From Victivallales bacterium (lineage in GTDB: Bacteria > Verrucomicrobiota > Lentisphaeria > Oligosphaerales > Lenti-02), in NCBI GenBank assembly GCA_018648945.1, contig JABGQJ010000196.1, positions 1 to 11,383 of the forward strand: DNA of 11,383 nt, read 5' to 3'. Below, piece by piece: positions 1-7,192 of the stretch. The translations under genes were made by a program, and so were the position numbers. The notes below the pieces were generated by a model. It saw nothing but the letters and a program-made list of their open reading frames with translations. It was not told the origin of the DNA and searched no databases. The stretch's first letter is position 1, and every line of letters starts with the position of its first letter.

Positions 1-3000
1 GCCCCCTTCCGCCCCCATCATGCCCTCTCCAGACTCACTCTCATCGTCGATGGAATCATCATCAAATTGGCTCCGCCTCTTCCGCTTCTCCCCTGGAGCG
101 CCGCCCATACCAGCACCCATGTCCTCGTCCCCGTCAAACATGCCACCACCTATCGGGGCGGTGTCTTCCTTTGCGCTCTCCTCCGCCAGCAGCGTATCCC
201 CGCGAGCCGCCATATCGCCCGACTCACGGGCCTTTCTCCGGGCCTTCGACAGGGTCGTCAGGAAGAGTCCACCGAGGATGCCCCGGTCGAACGACACCCC
301 GCCGGCAGACTGGTAGAGGGTTCCACCAACCCGCAGCGCAGCAGGCATCACCAGTTCCGGCTGGGTCGCTGCCACCGTGCCCGACGTGCCGCTCAGGCGG
401 TAGTTGGCGGGAAGATGGACCACCCAACGCAAGTCCGCCGCCGGAACCGCCATCGCGACCCCGCCACCCCCGCGCAGGACGAGACTGGGAGCAAAGGCCT
501 CCAGTCTCCCGCGCAGGCCCAGACGCCCCACCGCAGTCTCATACACCACCAGCAAGGAACGACTCTGTCCGCTCGATTCGGCTGGTAGCTCAAACAGCAA
601 CCGGCCATCGCCCTTCAACGGCGTCAGCGGCACGCCATCGGCCAACACGGACCACAGCTCCGCCTCCTCAGGCAGTACCACTTCGAGCAGTCGCAGTTTG
701 CTGCGGAGACGGTACTGCGCGGCATGCTGGCCCCGCCCGGAGGTGCCGAACACACTCGTCATCTGCATGTGCTCGACCAAGACCGGGGGCAACCCATAGC
801 CATCGTGCCGGGCAATGCTCACCCGCACCGGCTCCGGCGTACCAACGAAGCCGAAGGAACCGAGCAAACGCGGTCCAAGCCGGTAGCTTGGCGAGGCCAG
901 TTCCCCAATATCCACGGGCCGCGGATGAGCGGTCACCCGCACATCCAGACCCGCCTCGCCCTCCACTGCCACGCGCCCGGTCTGGTAGGCCACACCCGCC
1001 AACACCGGCATGGGCAGTTCGGCCTCCGCCCCCATCGCCAGAACAGTCTGAAAATCCACACCAAGGCGCACCACGCCGGCAGCGGGGCTGGCCAGGCGGA
1101 CCGTCCAACGGCGTTCTCCGTCCTGCTCAACCGAGCTGTATTCCTTGACCATCGTGCCGCGCAATCCGCCCACCAGCAGCGCCGACGGGGTCCAACTTGG
1201 CAAGGAGAACTCCATCTCCTGCAGCCGGGCCTTGGTCACCGCATAGCTCAACTCGTAATGGCAGCGCAGGCTCTCCTCGCCAACCACGAAGAACGAAAGC
1301 GTCTCCCCTGTTGTCCTCGGCTTGCGGCGCACGACCGTGGTCTGCAGCCCGTAGCCTGGCTTCTCATAGCGAAAGGCAACGCCGCCCTCCAGACTCTGCA
1401 AGCCGTACTTGGCTCGCTCCTGCTGGTCCAGCGCAGTCAACCCCCGCACCTCACCGGCCTCCACCTCGAAATCGTCCGCACCAACCACTGCCAGCGCCCC
1501 GGTCTCTTCACGGGCCCCCGCCACTCGAACCGACGGGAACGGCAGGGCCCGTTGCGCCCACTCCCCCACCCATTCCTGCGGCACCAGCCTGGACACCACC
1601 GTGAACGGGGTATCCTCGCCAAGTCGAGCCCCCTTGGGCAGGGAGACGCGCACTCGATTCGTGCCATCGGCAACCGTGCTCTCGAACGGTATCGCGCGAC
1701 CCCCGCTGCGCACCCCCTCCGCTTGCCACACCGCCGGAAGCAGGACGTCCACGGAGAAGACCCGCTCATACTCGGGCGAGATGACGAACGACGAGGTCAG
1801 CGAGAGCCCGGTGTCCGCCACCGCAAGCAAATGGTTCGCCCCGATCCGGTAGGTGGCCTCGGGCTTCACGATCCGTCCGGACAGTCCGAATTCAGCCTGG
1901 GGGGCATAGTGCAAGGCAACCAGTCGCACGCTGGCGTCCAACTGCCCGGGCACGCGGTTCCCCAACCGTTCCGGGCGGATGTGCATCAGGGCCCGCGAGA
2001 CCATGTCACGGGATTCCAGCCGATCCTCAAGCAACACCCCCAGAACTGCGGCATGGGCCATCGCGTCCAGCGGACGCACCACGGGAAAGCTCCACTCGCC
2101 CAAGGGCGACCCCATGCGCAGGCCCGTGATGGCGACACTTGTCCGGCCGGTCAGATCGCCTCGGAAGGACACCTGCAGCACGCCGTCGGCGGCACCCCAC
2201 TGAGCCACATCGGCTCCCTCCACGGCGGTGACCGCCAACCGGGCGGGCAGAGCAAGACGCAGGGAACCGACCGAGCCATGGGGGATATGCAGCGACACAT
2301 TGGCCCGCAAGGTCTCGCCGTCTTCATGCACGGCAGCGAACTGCACGCTGCGCACATCCATGATCGCATCCGTTTGGCGCTGCCGATGGTTGCGGGAGAG
2401 AATCACCGTCATCGGCCCCCGCTTCGGCACGAGTTCCAGTTCCGTGTGGTCCGCCTTTTCGATGAATGCATGGCGCAGGACGGCCGTCTCGTTCTTCACT
2501 TCCACATCGCCCGGTGCCACCATGTGCAGCCGGGTCGCCGTCGCCTCGGGCAAGGAAAACGAGAGGATCTGGCGCGCGGAGTCCGTCTTGACAGGCAGTA
2601 GACCAGCCACGGAGACCTGGTGTTCGCCCTTCCCCGAGACCAGCACATGCAACCTGCCACCTTCCCGCCACAACGGCGCGGCTTCCCCCCCGATGGTGAC
2701 GGCCAGCAAGTCAATCCCATCCGCCCGCACAGGGACGGCATGAACGCCACCCTCCAGGACGGTGATCTCAAGCGTCGCCGCGAAGAACGCGACCCGCCCC
2801 CGCAGCTCGACCTTGCAGTCGGCGCTTCCCAGCACCGCCGACTGCAAGGCATGGGAGCCACGGGAACGGGTCAAGGCCTCGGCCCGCAACTCGTCATACT
2901 GCGCTCGTGGCAGCAAGACGGCGTTGGGCGAACCAGCGAGGATCCGACGCACCTCCTCAAAGGGCACGTGCAGTTCCCGCAACGGAGTGATTTGGGGCGC

Positions 3001-3066
3001 GGGGGCCGCGCTTGCCATCAGCGCCAAGGCAACCACAGCCCAGGAAGCAAGCTTTCCCTTACGCAT
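1..3066 (-). CDS. Large exported beta-rich protein, tandem paralog (3' end outside window)
   Basis: The minus frame is open from an ATG at 3066 to the left edge with no stop, giving at least 1,022 residues; the C-terminus is missing. I do not know its function. Residues 1-23 (MRKGKLASWAVVALALMASA then APA) look like a Sec signal peptide. Residues about 31-68 carry the motif HVPFEEVRRI ... VLLPRAQYDELR, which aligns without gaps to the N-terminus of the upstream neighbour, and a similar beta-strand-rich segment follows. The middle is hydrophilic, with long runs of alternating residues typical of beta sandwiches. Near the window edge (residues about 977-1022) it turns acidic and glycine/methionine-rich (DDDSIDDESESGEG), probably a linker. 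A strong GGGAGGA at 3074-3080 lies 7 bases before the ATG, and the start overlaps the upstream stop, so the two genes form one operon. I see no membrane segment after the signal peptide in the visible part. Confidence 0.85.
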   Translation of the reverse strand, partial: MRKGKLASWAVVALALMASAAPAPQITPLRELHVPFEEVRRILAGSPNAVLLPRAQYDELRAEALTRSRGSHALQSAVLGSADCKVELRGRVAFFAATLEITVLEGGVHAVPVRADGIDLLAVTIGGEAAPLWREGGRLHVLVSGKGEHQVSVAGLLPVKTDSARQILSFSLPEATATRLHMVAPGDVEVKNETAVLRHAFIEKADHTELELVPKRGPMTVILSRNHRQRQTDAIMDVRSVQFAAVHEDGETLRANVSLHIPHGSVGSLRLALPARLAVTAVEGADVAQWGAADGVLQVSFRGDLTGRTSVAITGLRMGSPLGEWSFPVVRPLDAMAHAAVLGVLLEDRLESRDMVSRALMHIRPERLGNRVPGQLDASVRLVALHYAPQAEFGLSGRIVKPEATYRIGANHLLAVADTGLSLTSSFVISPEYERVFSVDVLLPAVWQAEGVRSGGRAIPFESTVADGTNRVRVSLPKGARLGEDTPFTVVSRLVPQEWVGEWAQRALPFPSVRVAGAREETGALAVVGADDFEVEAGEVRGLTALDQQERAKYGLQSLEGGVAFRYEKPGYGLQTTVVRRKPRTTGETLSFFVVGEESLRCHYELSYAVTKARLQEMEFSLPSWTPSALLVGGLRGTMVKEYSSVEQDGERRWTVRLASPAAGVVRLGVDFQTVLAMGAEAELPMPVLAGVAYQTGRVAVEGEAGLDVRVTAHPRPVDIGELASPSYRLGPRLLGSFGFVGTPEPVRVSIARHDGYGLPPVLVEHMQMTSVFGTSGRGQHAAQYRLRSKLRLLEVVLPEEAELWSVLADGVPLTPLKGDGRLLFELPAESSGQSRSLLVVYETAVGRLGLRGRLEAFAPSLVLRGGGGVAMAVPAADLRWVVHLPANYRLSGTSGTVAATQPELVMPAALRVGGTLYQSAGGVSFDRGILGGLFLTTLSKARRKARESGDMAARGDTLLAEESAKEDTAPIGGGMFDGDEDMGAGMGGAPGEKRKRRSQFDDDSIDDESESGEGMMGAEGG

Positions 3067-3080
3067 CACTCGATCCTCCC
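3059..3080 (-). promoter_or_regulatory. Overlapping stop/start with internal Shine-Dalgarno
   Basis: On the minus strand the sequence ATGCGTAA holds both the downstream start (ATG, 3066-3064) and the upstream stop (TAA, 3061-3059), an 8-base overlap in different frames. GGGAGGA at 3080-3074 lies inside the last codons of the upstream gene, 7 bases before the ATG. This fixes the start and implies translational coupling of the paralogs. Confidence 0.75.
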
Positions 3081-6000
3081 TCGTCTTCCTTCTCTGCCGA
3101 ACGACTCTCTCCGTCGTCCAGGGCCTCCGCAGGCCCCCCGGCAGTTTCCTGGTCGGCCGGCTTCTCCAGCGGCGGCTCCGCCAACGGCGGTTCCACCATC
3201 TCACCAGCCAACGTCACGAAACGGAAGCGGGGCCGCAAGGCCACCAGACACCACAGGAACCAGACTGCTCCCACCACCAGAACCGCTCCCACCGCAGCGT
3301 TGCTCAGCATGCTCCAGGCGAAGGAGGGCAGGACCATGGCAAGGAGAATCCACCCCACCAACACCGCCATCGCCCCTCCCAGCTTGCGGGTGAGAGACGA
3401 GCGGACGAGAGCAATCCCCACGCCCAGAATCAGAACCACCAGCAATCCCTGAACGTGCCAGGAACGGGCCAGGGAAATGCGCAGCGAGCCAGCCTCGCCC
3501 GACCGGGGACGGAGCGTCGAATACAGCAGGTGGAAACCATCGGTGGCGAAATTCATCAACTGTGTCCGGTCCACACCCAACCCGGCACAGATCTCGTCTA
3601 CCAATTCACTGCTAGACCGGCGGCTCCTTGGTCGAAGGGAGGAGCCACTCGGCATCCACCAACGGGACTCCGAATGCCAGTCCCCGCGATGCCCCAGGTA
3701 GGCCAGCTCGCCGGGAACATGCACCGACAGGTAGACCTTCTGCACGGCTGGCTCCTCAGGGAATGAAGGTGGCACCAGTTCGCCCCCGCCCGGCACGGTG
3801 TAGCGCAGTTCCATCAGGAATGGCTTGCCCTGCGGCAGCCCCTGCAGAGGAACCAGACGGGTTCCCCCCTCCCCTCTCTCCAAGGTCGCGCTCCGGCCGT
3901 TCAGACGCAGATGATGCGTGTCCAGGGCCACGCCGTCGGGCAGCGCGACCACCAGGCGTTGACGAACCGTGCTCAGCCTGTAGAGCGCCTGGACACTCGT
4001 CACGTTGCCTCGGGTCAACACCATCCGCACCAAGCCGCGCTCGATGCTGGTGACCTTCACCTCCTCCGCCTCGTACCGCGATGCCTTCACCGTCAGTTGC
4101 CAGTCTCCATGGAACTCGAAGGCCCGGGTGGCACCGTCGGGCTGCACGCCCGCCATCAGGTCGTGCCGGGGGTCGATCGGACGCAGCCCGTCCGACGTCA
4201 CGGGCAGCACGTCAATGCCCTGGTCCTTGTTCAGCAGAATCTGCCCAAATGTCCGGTCCGCTCCCTGCACCACAATCCTCGGCACCGGCACGGATACGCT
4301 CTTGCCCACATCCAGGGCCTCGGTCGGTGTCGTCCAGGTCAGCGTAACCTGTCGCGCCCCGACGAACTCCGTCTCGGGCTCCAGATGCCAAGCGGCATGC
4401 CCTTCGGCCAGATCGGCGGGAGGGGCATCGCGGAAGGGCACCAACCTCACCCCCAAGGAGCTGGGCCGGACCTTCACCAAGTCCGCAGGCAGATCCAGAC
4501 GCAGCCGGTCGATCCCGCTGTACTGCACGTCCAGATACAGCGTCAACGCGTATCGGACACTGCCGCTGCCGAAGGTGGGGCGCAGGAGTTGCCGAACCGT
4601 GACGTAGGGGGGACGACGACGCGCGGTCAATTGGAGCCGCGCGGTCTTCTCCGCGTAGAGATAGGAGAGTGTGGGCATCAGGCCACTGGGTTGCACGGTT
4701 GGCACGCCGCCCGATGCCAGCGCATGGGCGACCGGCCGGAGACCGGGCGCCTCGCCGGGAGTCACTCGCAGACTGCCGGGAGCGTAGACCACCAATCCCC
4801 CCGTCTCGCGCTCGATGCTCTTGCCCTCCAGCCGGGGCATGGCAAGCTCGAATTCCGCGGGCTTTTCCCCCGGATGCAGCAACCCCGATTCGCTCAGCTT
4901 CCGCACCAGTCGCAGGCGCAATCCCGTCCTGCCCAGGGCGCGACGGCTGAGATTCACGGCGACCGGCACCATGCCATCCTTGGGGTCTCCCGGATGGAAG
5001 CCATCAACGCCAGCAGCGGCGAGGTTCTTCCCCGCCACCCCGGTCACTTCCTCGACCGTGAACCCCTCGGGAACAGCCACATCGACCCGGAACAGCCCTG
5101 CCCGTTGCACATCGAAGGCGGTCGTGAAATCCAGGCGCAGAAGCTCCGGTGTGATCTGGACCTCGGTCAGCGATGTCGCCAACACCCGCGGCTCGATCTT
5201 CGCGAGCCGCAGACTCAGCTCGTAGGGCACGGCGGCAAAACGATAGCCGAACTGCCACTGGCCTCCTTTGGCCAGCGTGTTGCTCTTGGTCAACTCCTCG
5301 AGATCCTGTTGAGTCAGTCGCTCGCGCCGAACCACTTCGCCACGAAGCCCCTCGGCCACGCCCACAGCCAACGTCCCCTGCTCACGACTCGCGCCGCGCA
5401 CTGCCACCGCCGGCACTGCCACGGTCGCCTCGTTCGCCAACCGTTCCAACTCCACCAAGAGAACCTGTCTGCCCTGCACAGGCTTGAAGAACTCGACCGA
5501 GATCTCCTGCACCTCGCCCGCCTTCTTCACCGACCATGCGCGCACGTTCTCGTCAAATACGTTCACCACCCGATAGGCAGTCGGCACGAGCAGGACCTGC
5601 CCGTTGATTTCGGCCCGCGTCACGGTCGAGGTCAGCCTTGCCTTGGCTCTCGTGATGCCCTCGTCCAACCGTGCCGTCACCTCCGAGGCCACGCTGACCA
5701 GCGCTTGGAGGCCGCGTGCGCCCTCTGCTTTGGGTGTCCAGGCAATGTGGACTGCCGGAGTCGCCCCGACGAAGGCGTTCATCACCGTGCTCTTGCCGTC
5801 GCCGGCAATGGCTTCCGTCGCGGCCACGACCGGCTTCACGTCCACCTTCACACCTGGCTCGGGGATGCGGATCTGCCAACGCCCCACGGGTGCGGGAGGC
5901 GGTTCGAAGCTCACGGAGTTGCGCCCCGGTGCCTTGACGCACGCCTTGGCGAAGGTCATGTCCACCACCACGGTCTGCGGCTTCCCGCTCTCGTTGTTCA

Positions 6001-6436
6001 CCAGCAATGCATAGCCGCTCTTGGCATCGTACACCAGGCGAGCAGGAGCATTCCCTACCGTCGCCTTGCTCACCGCCACATTGCGCAATCCCAACGGCAC
6101 CCGTTGCCAGCCCTTGGCCAACACCTCCACCCGCAGCGATGCCTCCACATTCGCCACCGTGCCAACGATCGAGACCGTGCCCGACACCTCCGCCACCAAA
6201 CTGGCCACCGGCTCCCGAACCGGCTTCTCCTGCCGTTCGCGGGCTGCCTTGCGGAGACGCTCGTAGTCTTCGTAAGGCAGGAAGACACCCCGCCCCTTCT
6301 TCTCGAATACCTCCCACAACCGTTCGTAGGGAATGTAGACCGCCCGCTCCGGCACTGCCTCAGCCGCCGTAGGGACCTGTGCATACGCCGTGATCAGACA
6401 GGCGAACAGGGGAAGGACGGGGAGAAGCCTATTCAT
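3059..6436 (-). CDS. Large exported beta-rich protein with C-terminal membrane segments
   Basis: A complete 1,125-residue protein of unknown function. Residues 1-19 (MNRLLPVLPLFACLITAYA) form a likely Sec signal peptide. Residues about 31-68 carry VYIPYERLWEVF ... GVFLPYEDYERLR, a motif I associate from memory with large uncharacterised secreted proteins of Planctomycetota and relatives. A long, mostly soluble beta-rich stretch follows, without recognisable catalytic motifs. The C-terminal part has about three hydrophobic helices (roughly 994-1011, 1020-1039, 1046-1067) and ends in a Pro/Glu/Asp-rich tail of about 58 residues. The likely topology is a large extracytoplasmic domain anchored in a membrane. 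AGAGGTG at 6448-6442 lies 5 bases before the ATG and supports the start. It is the first gene of an operon with its paralog. A very long plus-strand open frame opposite it (3911-6478) is a codon-bias shadow, since only the minus product has a signal peptide and a paralog. Confidence 0.85.
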   Translation of the reverse strand: MNRLLPVLPLFACLITAYAQVPTAAEAVPERAVYIPYERLWEVFEKKGRGVFLPYEDYERLRKAARERQEKPVREPVASLVAEVSGTVSIVGTVANVEASLRVEVLAKGWQRVPLGLRNVAVSKATVGNAPARLVYDAKSGYALLVNNESGKPQTVVVDMTFAKACVKAPGRNSVSFEPPPAPVGRWQIRIPEPGVKVDVKPVVAATEAIAGDGKSTVMNAFVGATPAVHIAWTPKAEGARGLQALVSVASEVTARLDEGITRAKARLTSTVTRAEINGQVLLVPTAYRVVNVFDENVRAWSVKKAGEVQEISVEFFKPVQGRQVLLVELERLANEATVAVPAVAVRGASREQGTLAVGVAEGLRGEVVRRERLTQQDLEELTKSNTLAKGGQWQFGYRFAAVPYELSLRLAKIEPRVLATSLTEVQITPELLRLDFTTAFDVQRAGLFRVDVAVPEGFTVEEVTGVAGKNLAAAGVDGFHPGDPKDGMVPVAVNLSRRALGRTGLRLRLVRKLSESGLLHPGEKPAEFELAMPRLEGKSIERETGGLVVYAPGSLRVTPGEAPGLRPVAHALASGGVPTVQPSGLMPTLSYLYAEKTARLQLTARRRPPYVTVRQLLRPTFGSGSVRYALTLYLDVQYSGIDRLRLDLPADLVKVRPSSLGVRLVPFRDAPPADLAEGHAAWHLEPETEFVGARQVTLTWTTPTEALDVGKSVSVPVPRIVVQGADRTFGQILLNKDQGIDVLPVTSDGLRPIDPRHDLMAGVQPDGATRAFEFHGDWQLTVKASRYEAEEVKVTSIERGLVRMVLTRGNVTSVQALYRLSTVRQRLVVALPDGVALDTHHLRLNGRSATLERGEGGTRLVPLQGLPQGKPFLMELRYTVPGGGELVPPSFPEEPAVQKVYLSVHVPGELAYLGHRGDWHSESRWWMPSGSSLRPRSRRSSSELVDEICAGLGVDRTQLMNFATDGFHLLYSTLRPRSGEAGSLRISLARSWHVQGLLVVLILGVGIALVRSSLTRKLGGAMAVLVGWILLAMVLPSFAWSMLSNAAVGAVLVVGAVWFLWCLVALRPRFRFVTLAGEMVEPPLAEPPLEKPADQETAGGPAEALDDGESRSAEKEDEGGSSDA

Positions 6437-6451
6437 CGTGGCACCTCTGGA

Positions 6452-6522
6452 GACACCTTCTCAGGCAAGGCAGGCTGAACAAATACTCCACCAGCGTACA
6501 TGGAGGTCTCCCAGAAGGTGTC
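6452..6522 (-). promoter_or_regulatory. Structured 5' leader of the paralog operon
   Basis: A perfect 10-bp inverted repeat (GACACCTTCT at 6452-6461, AGAAGGTGTC at 6513-6522) lies 16-86 bases upstream of the first ATG. A second pair, GGAGAC (6449-6454) and GTCTCC (6506-6511), overlaps its left arm, so the two stems exclude each other. On the mRNA, ACCTC beside the second arm can also pair with GAGGT of the Shine-Dalgarno. This could gate translation; the role is inferred only from pairing. Confidence 0.35.
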
Positions 6523-6754
6523 ACGCAGCAGTCAGAAGACCGCAAAAACCGTGTAAAAAGGGGGACGAGACAAGTCCGGGAACAGCAACCATCCGAACCC
6601 CCGACCTGCGGGAGCCTCTACCCAAGTAGACGCCCCTGCGACGGGGTTTCTTAGTGACTCAGACGAGAAAAGACCCAGAAACGCGCGTTTGCCCTTGCTC
6701 CGGCCCCACCGAAGCAGAGGCTGGTTCCCCCTTGGTCAGGCAAAGGCGGCGCCA

Positions 6755-6886
6755 GAATAGTCGCGTGCTCGATGAGCGCGCGAAGCACCTCGTTCCACGC
6801 CACGCCCATGCCCCAACTGGGAGAGCCACGCCCCACTCCCGGCAACGCGTCCCCGGATCGCAGGCTCATCGAGCCAGCGACTACTC
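6755..6886. repeat. 132-bp element with 23-bp imperfect terminal inverted repeats
   Basis: The left arm at 6755-6777 (core TAGTCGC then GCTCGATGAGC) matches the reverse complement of 6864-6886 at 20 of 23 positions. The 86-base interior holds a direct repeat of GCCACGCCC and a GGGAG/CTCCC pair. This could be a miniature inverted-repeat element or the stem of a structured RNA. I see no clear target-site duplication and no second copy in the window. Confidence 0.5.
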
Positions 6887-6937
6887 GTTCGGGAGGACCG
6901 ACAGTGCCGGACCGCGCAGTATCCTGGCCCGAGAAGA

Positions 6938-6979
6938 GGGGGGGATGCCGGCTGGAAGCCAGCGCTCCCGGCACCCCCC
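6938..6979. repeat. Nested GC hairpin in the gap
   Basis: Three stems nest here: a run of G (6938-6944) against a run of C (6974-6979), TGCCG (6946-6950) against CGGCA (6969-6973), and inside them GCTGG (6951-6955) against CCAGC (6959-6963) with an AAG loop. It has no T-tract on either side, so it is more likely a dispersed palindrome than an intrinsic terminator. Confidence 0.45.
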
Positions 6980-7013
6980 AGACCAGCCCTTGTAGAGGAA
7001 TCACTCCTGATGG

Positions 7014-7032
7014 CGCGGGCGTCCCGCCCGCG
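7014..7032. repeat. Perfect GC palindrome
   Basis: CGCGGGCG (7014-7021), loop TCC, CGCCCGCG (7025-7032): an 8-bp perfect stem 6 bases before the two-hairpin repeat. It resembles short GC palindromes that I recall being scattered in intergenic DNA of planctomycete-like genomes. Confidence 0.45.
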
Positions 7033-7038
7033 TCTTCA

Positions 7039-7134
7039 GCCCTCGCAGAGGGCGGAACGCAGTAGCCACGGGTGCAAACCCGTGGACTGAGTGGGCGGCA
7101 AAATCCGAACCCCCGCAGGGCGGCGACATATCCC
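7039..7134 (+). repeat. Two-hairpin intergenic repeat, copy A
   Basis: Hairpin 1 is GCCCTC-GCA-GAGGGC (7039-7053). A 12-base linker GGAACGCAGTAG follows. Hairpin 2 has arms CCACGGGT (7066-7073) and ACCCGTGG (7078-7085) around GCAA. After a variable spacer comes a conserved block CCGAACCCCCGC then AGGGCGGCG, ending CATATCCC (7105-7134). The same order, linker length and total of 96 bases recur in copy B at 10328-10423. Hairpin 1 differs between the copies but stays paired, which is compensatory change. This is a dispersed palindromic repeat family; its function is unknown. Confidence 0.75.
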
Positions 7135-7157
7135 CTTCTGCCCATCGGTCCAAGGGG

Positions 7158-7185
7158 GGGAAGCCGCGCCCGGCGGCAACTTCCC
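7158..7185 (-). terminator. Hairpin downstream of the xylulokinase gene
   Basis: Read on the minus strand, starting 7 bases after the stop codon: outer stem GGGAA/TTCCC, inner stem GCCGC/GCGGC, loop CGGGC, with a GTT bulge on the 5' side. The position and strength suit a transcription end, but a run of C follows instead of U, so it is not a classical intrinsic terminator. Confidence 0.35.
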
Positions 7186-7192
7186 GACCCCC

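Larger units (their letters stand above)
6437..7192. other. Gene-free gap rich in palindromes
   Basis: Between the xylulokinase stop and the paralog operon start I find no credible gene on either strand. The short open frames cross palindromes and share no recognisable protein motif. The left end holds the operon leader, where no convincing promoter hexamers are visible. The centre and right hold a 132-bp inverted repeat, a nested hairpin, a GC palindrome, a two-hairpin repeat and a terminator-like hairpin, listed separately. The 13-mer ATCCGAACCCCCG occurs at 6591-6603 and again inside the two-hairpin repeat at 7103-7115. CCCC/GGGG followed by TTTCTT at 6633-6652 resembles a weak plus-strand terminator, but no plus-strand gene precedes it. 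Confidence 0.6.

Noticed and set aside
724..2601. 625-codon open frame on the plus strand
   Set aside because: It is the antisense shadow of the downstream paralog, sharing codon boundaries with it and giving a His/Gln/Arg-rich product without motifs.
3911..6478. 855-codon open frame on the plus strand
   Set aside because: It lies opposite the paralog gene. Its product is rich in His, Gln, Arg and Pro with no recognisable domain, as expected for the antisense of GC-rich coding DNA; the minus product has a signal peptide, helices and a paralog.
6590..6650. tRNA-like stretch (reverse complement of a T-arm-like GGGGGTTCG followed by D-arm-like sequence)
   Set aside because: There is no paired T stem, acceptor stem or full anticodon arm, so it cannot fold as a tRNA; at most a relic or chance.
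6651..7145. 164-codon minus-strand open frame
   Set aside because: It crosses the inverted repeat, the palindromes and repeat copy A, and its translation near the repeat resembles what copy B also encodes; it is a repeat artefact.
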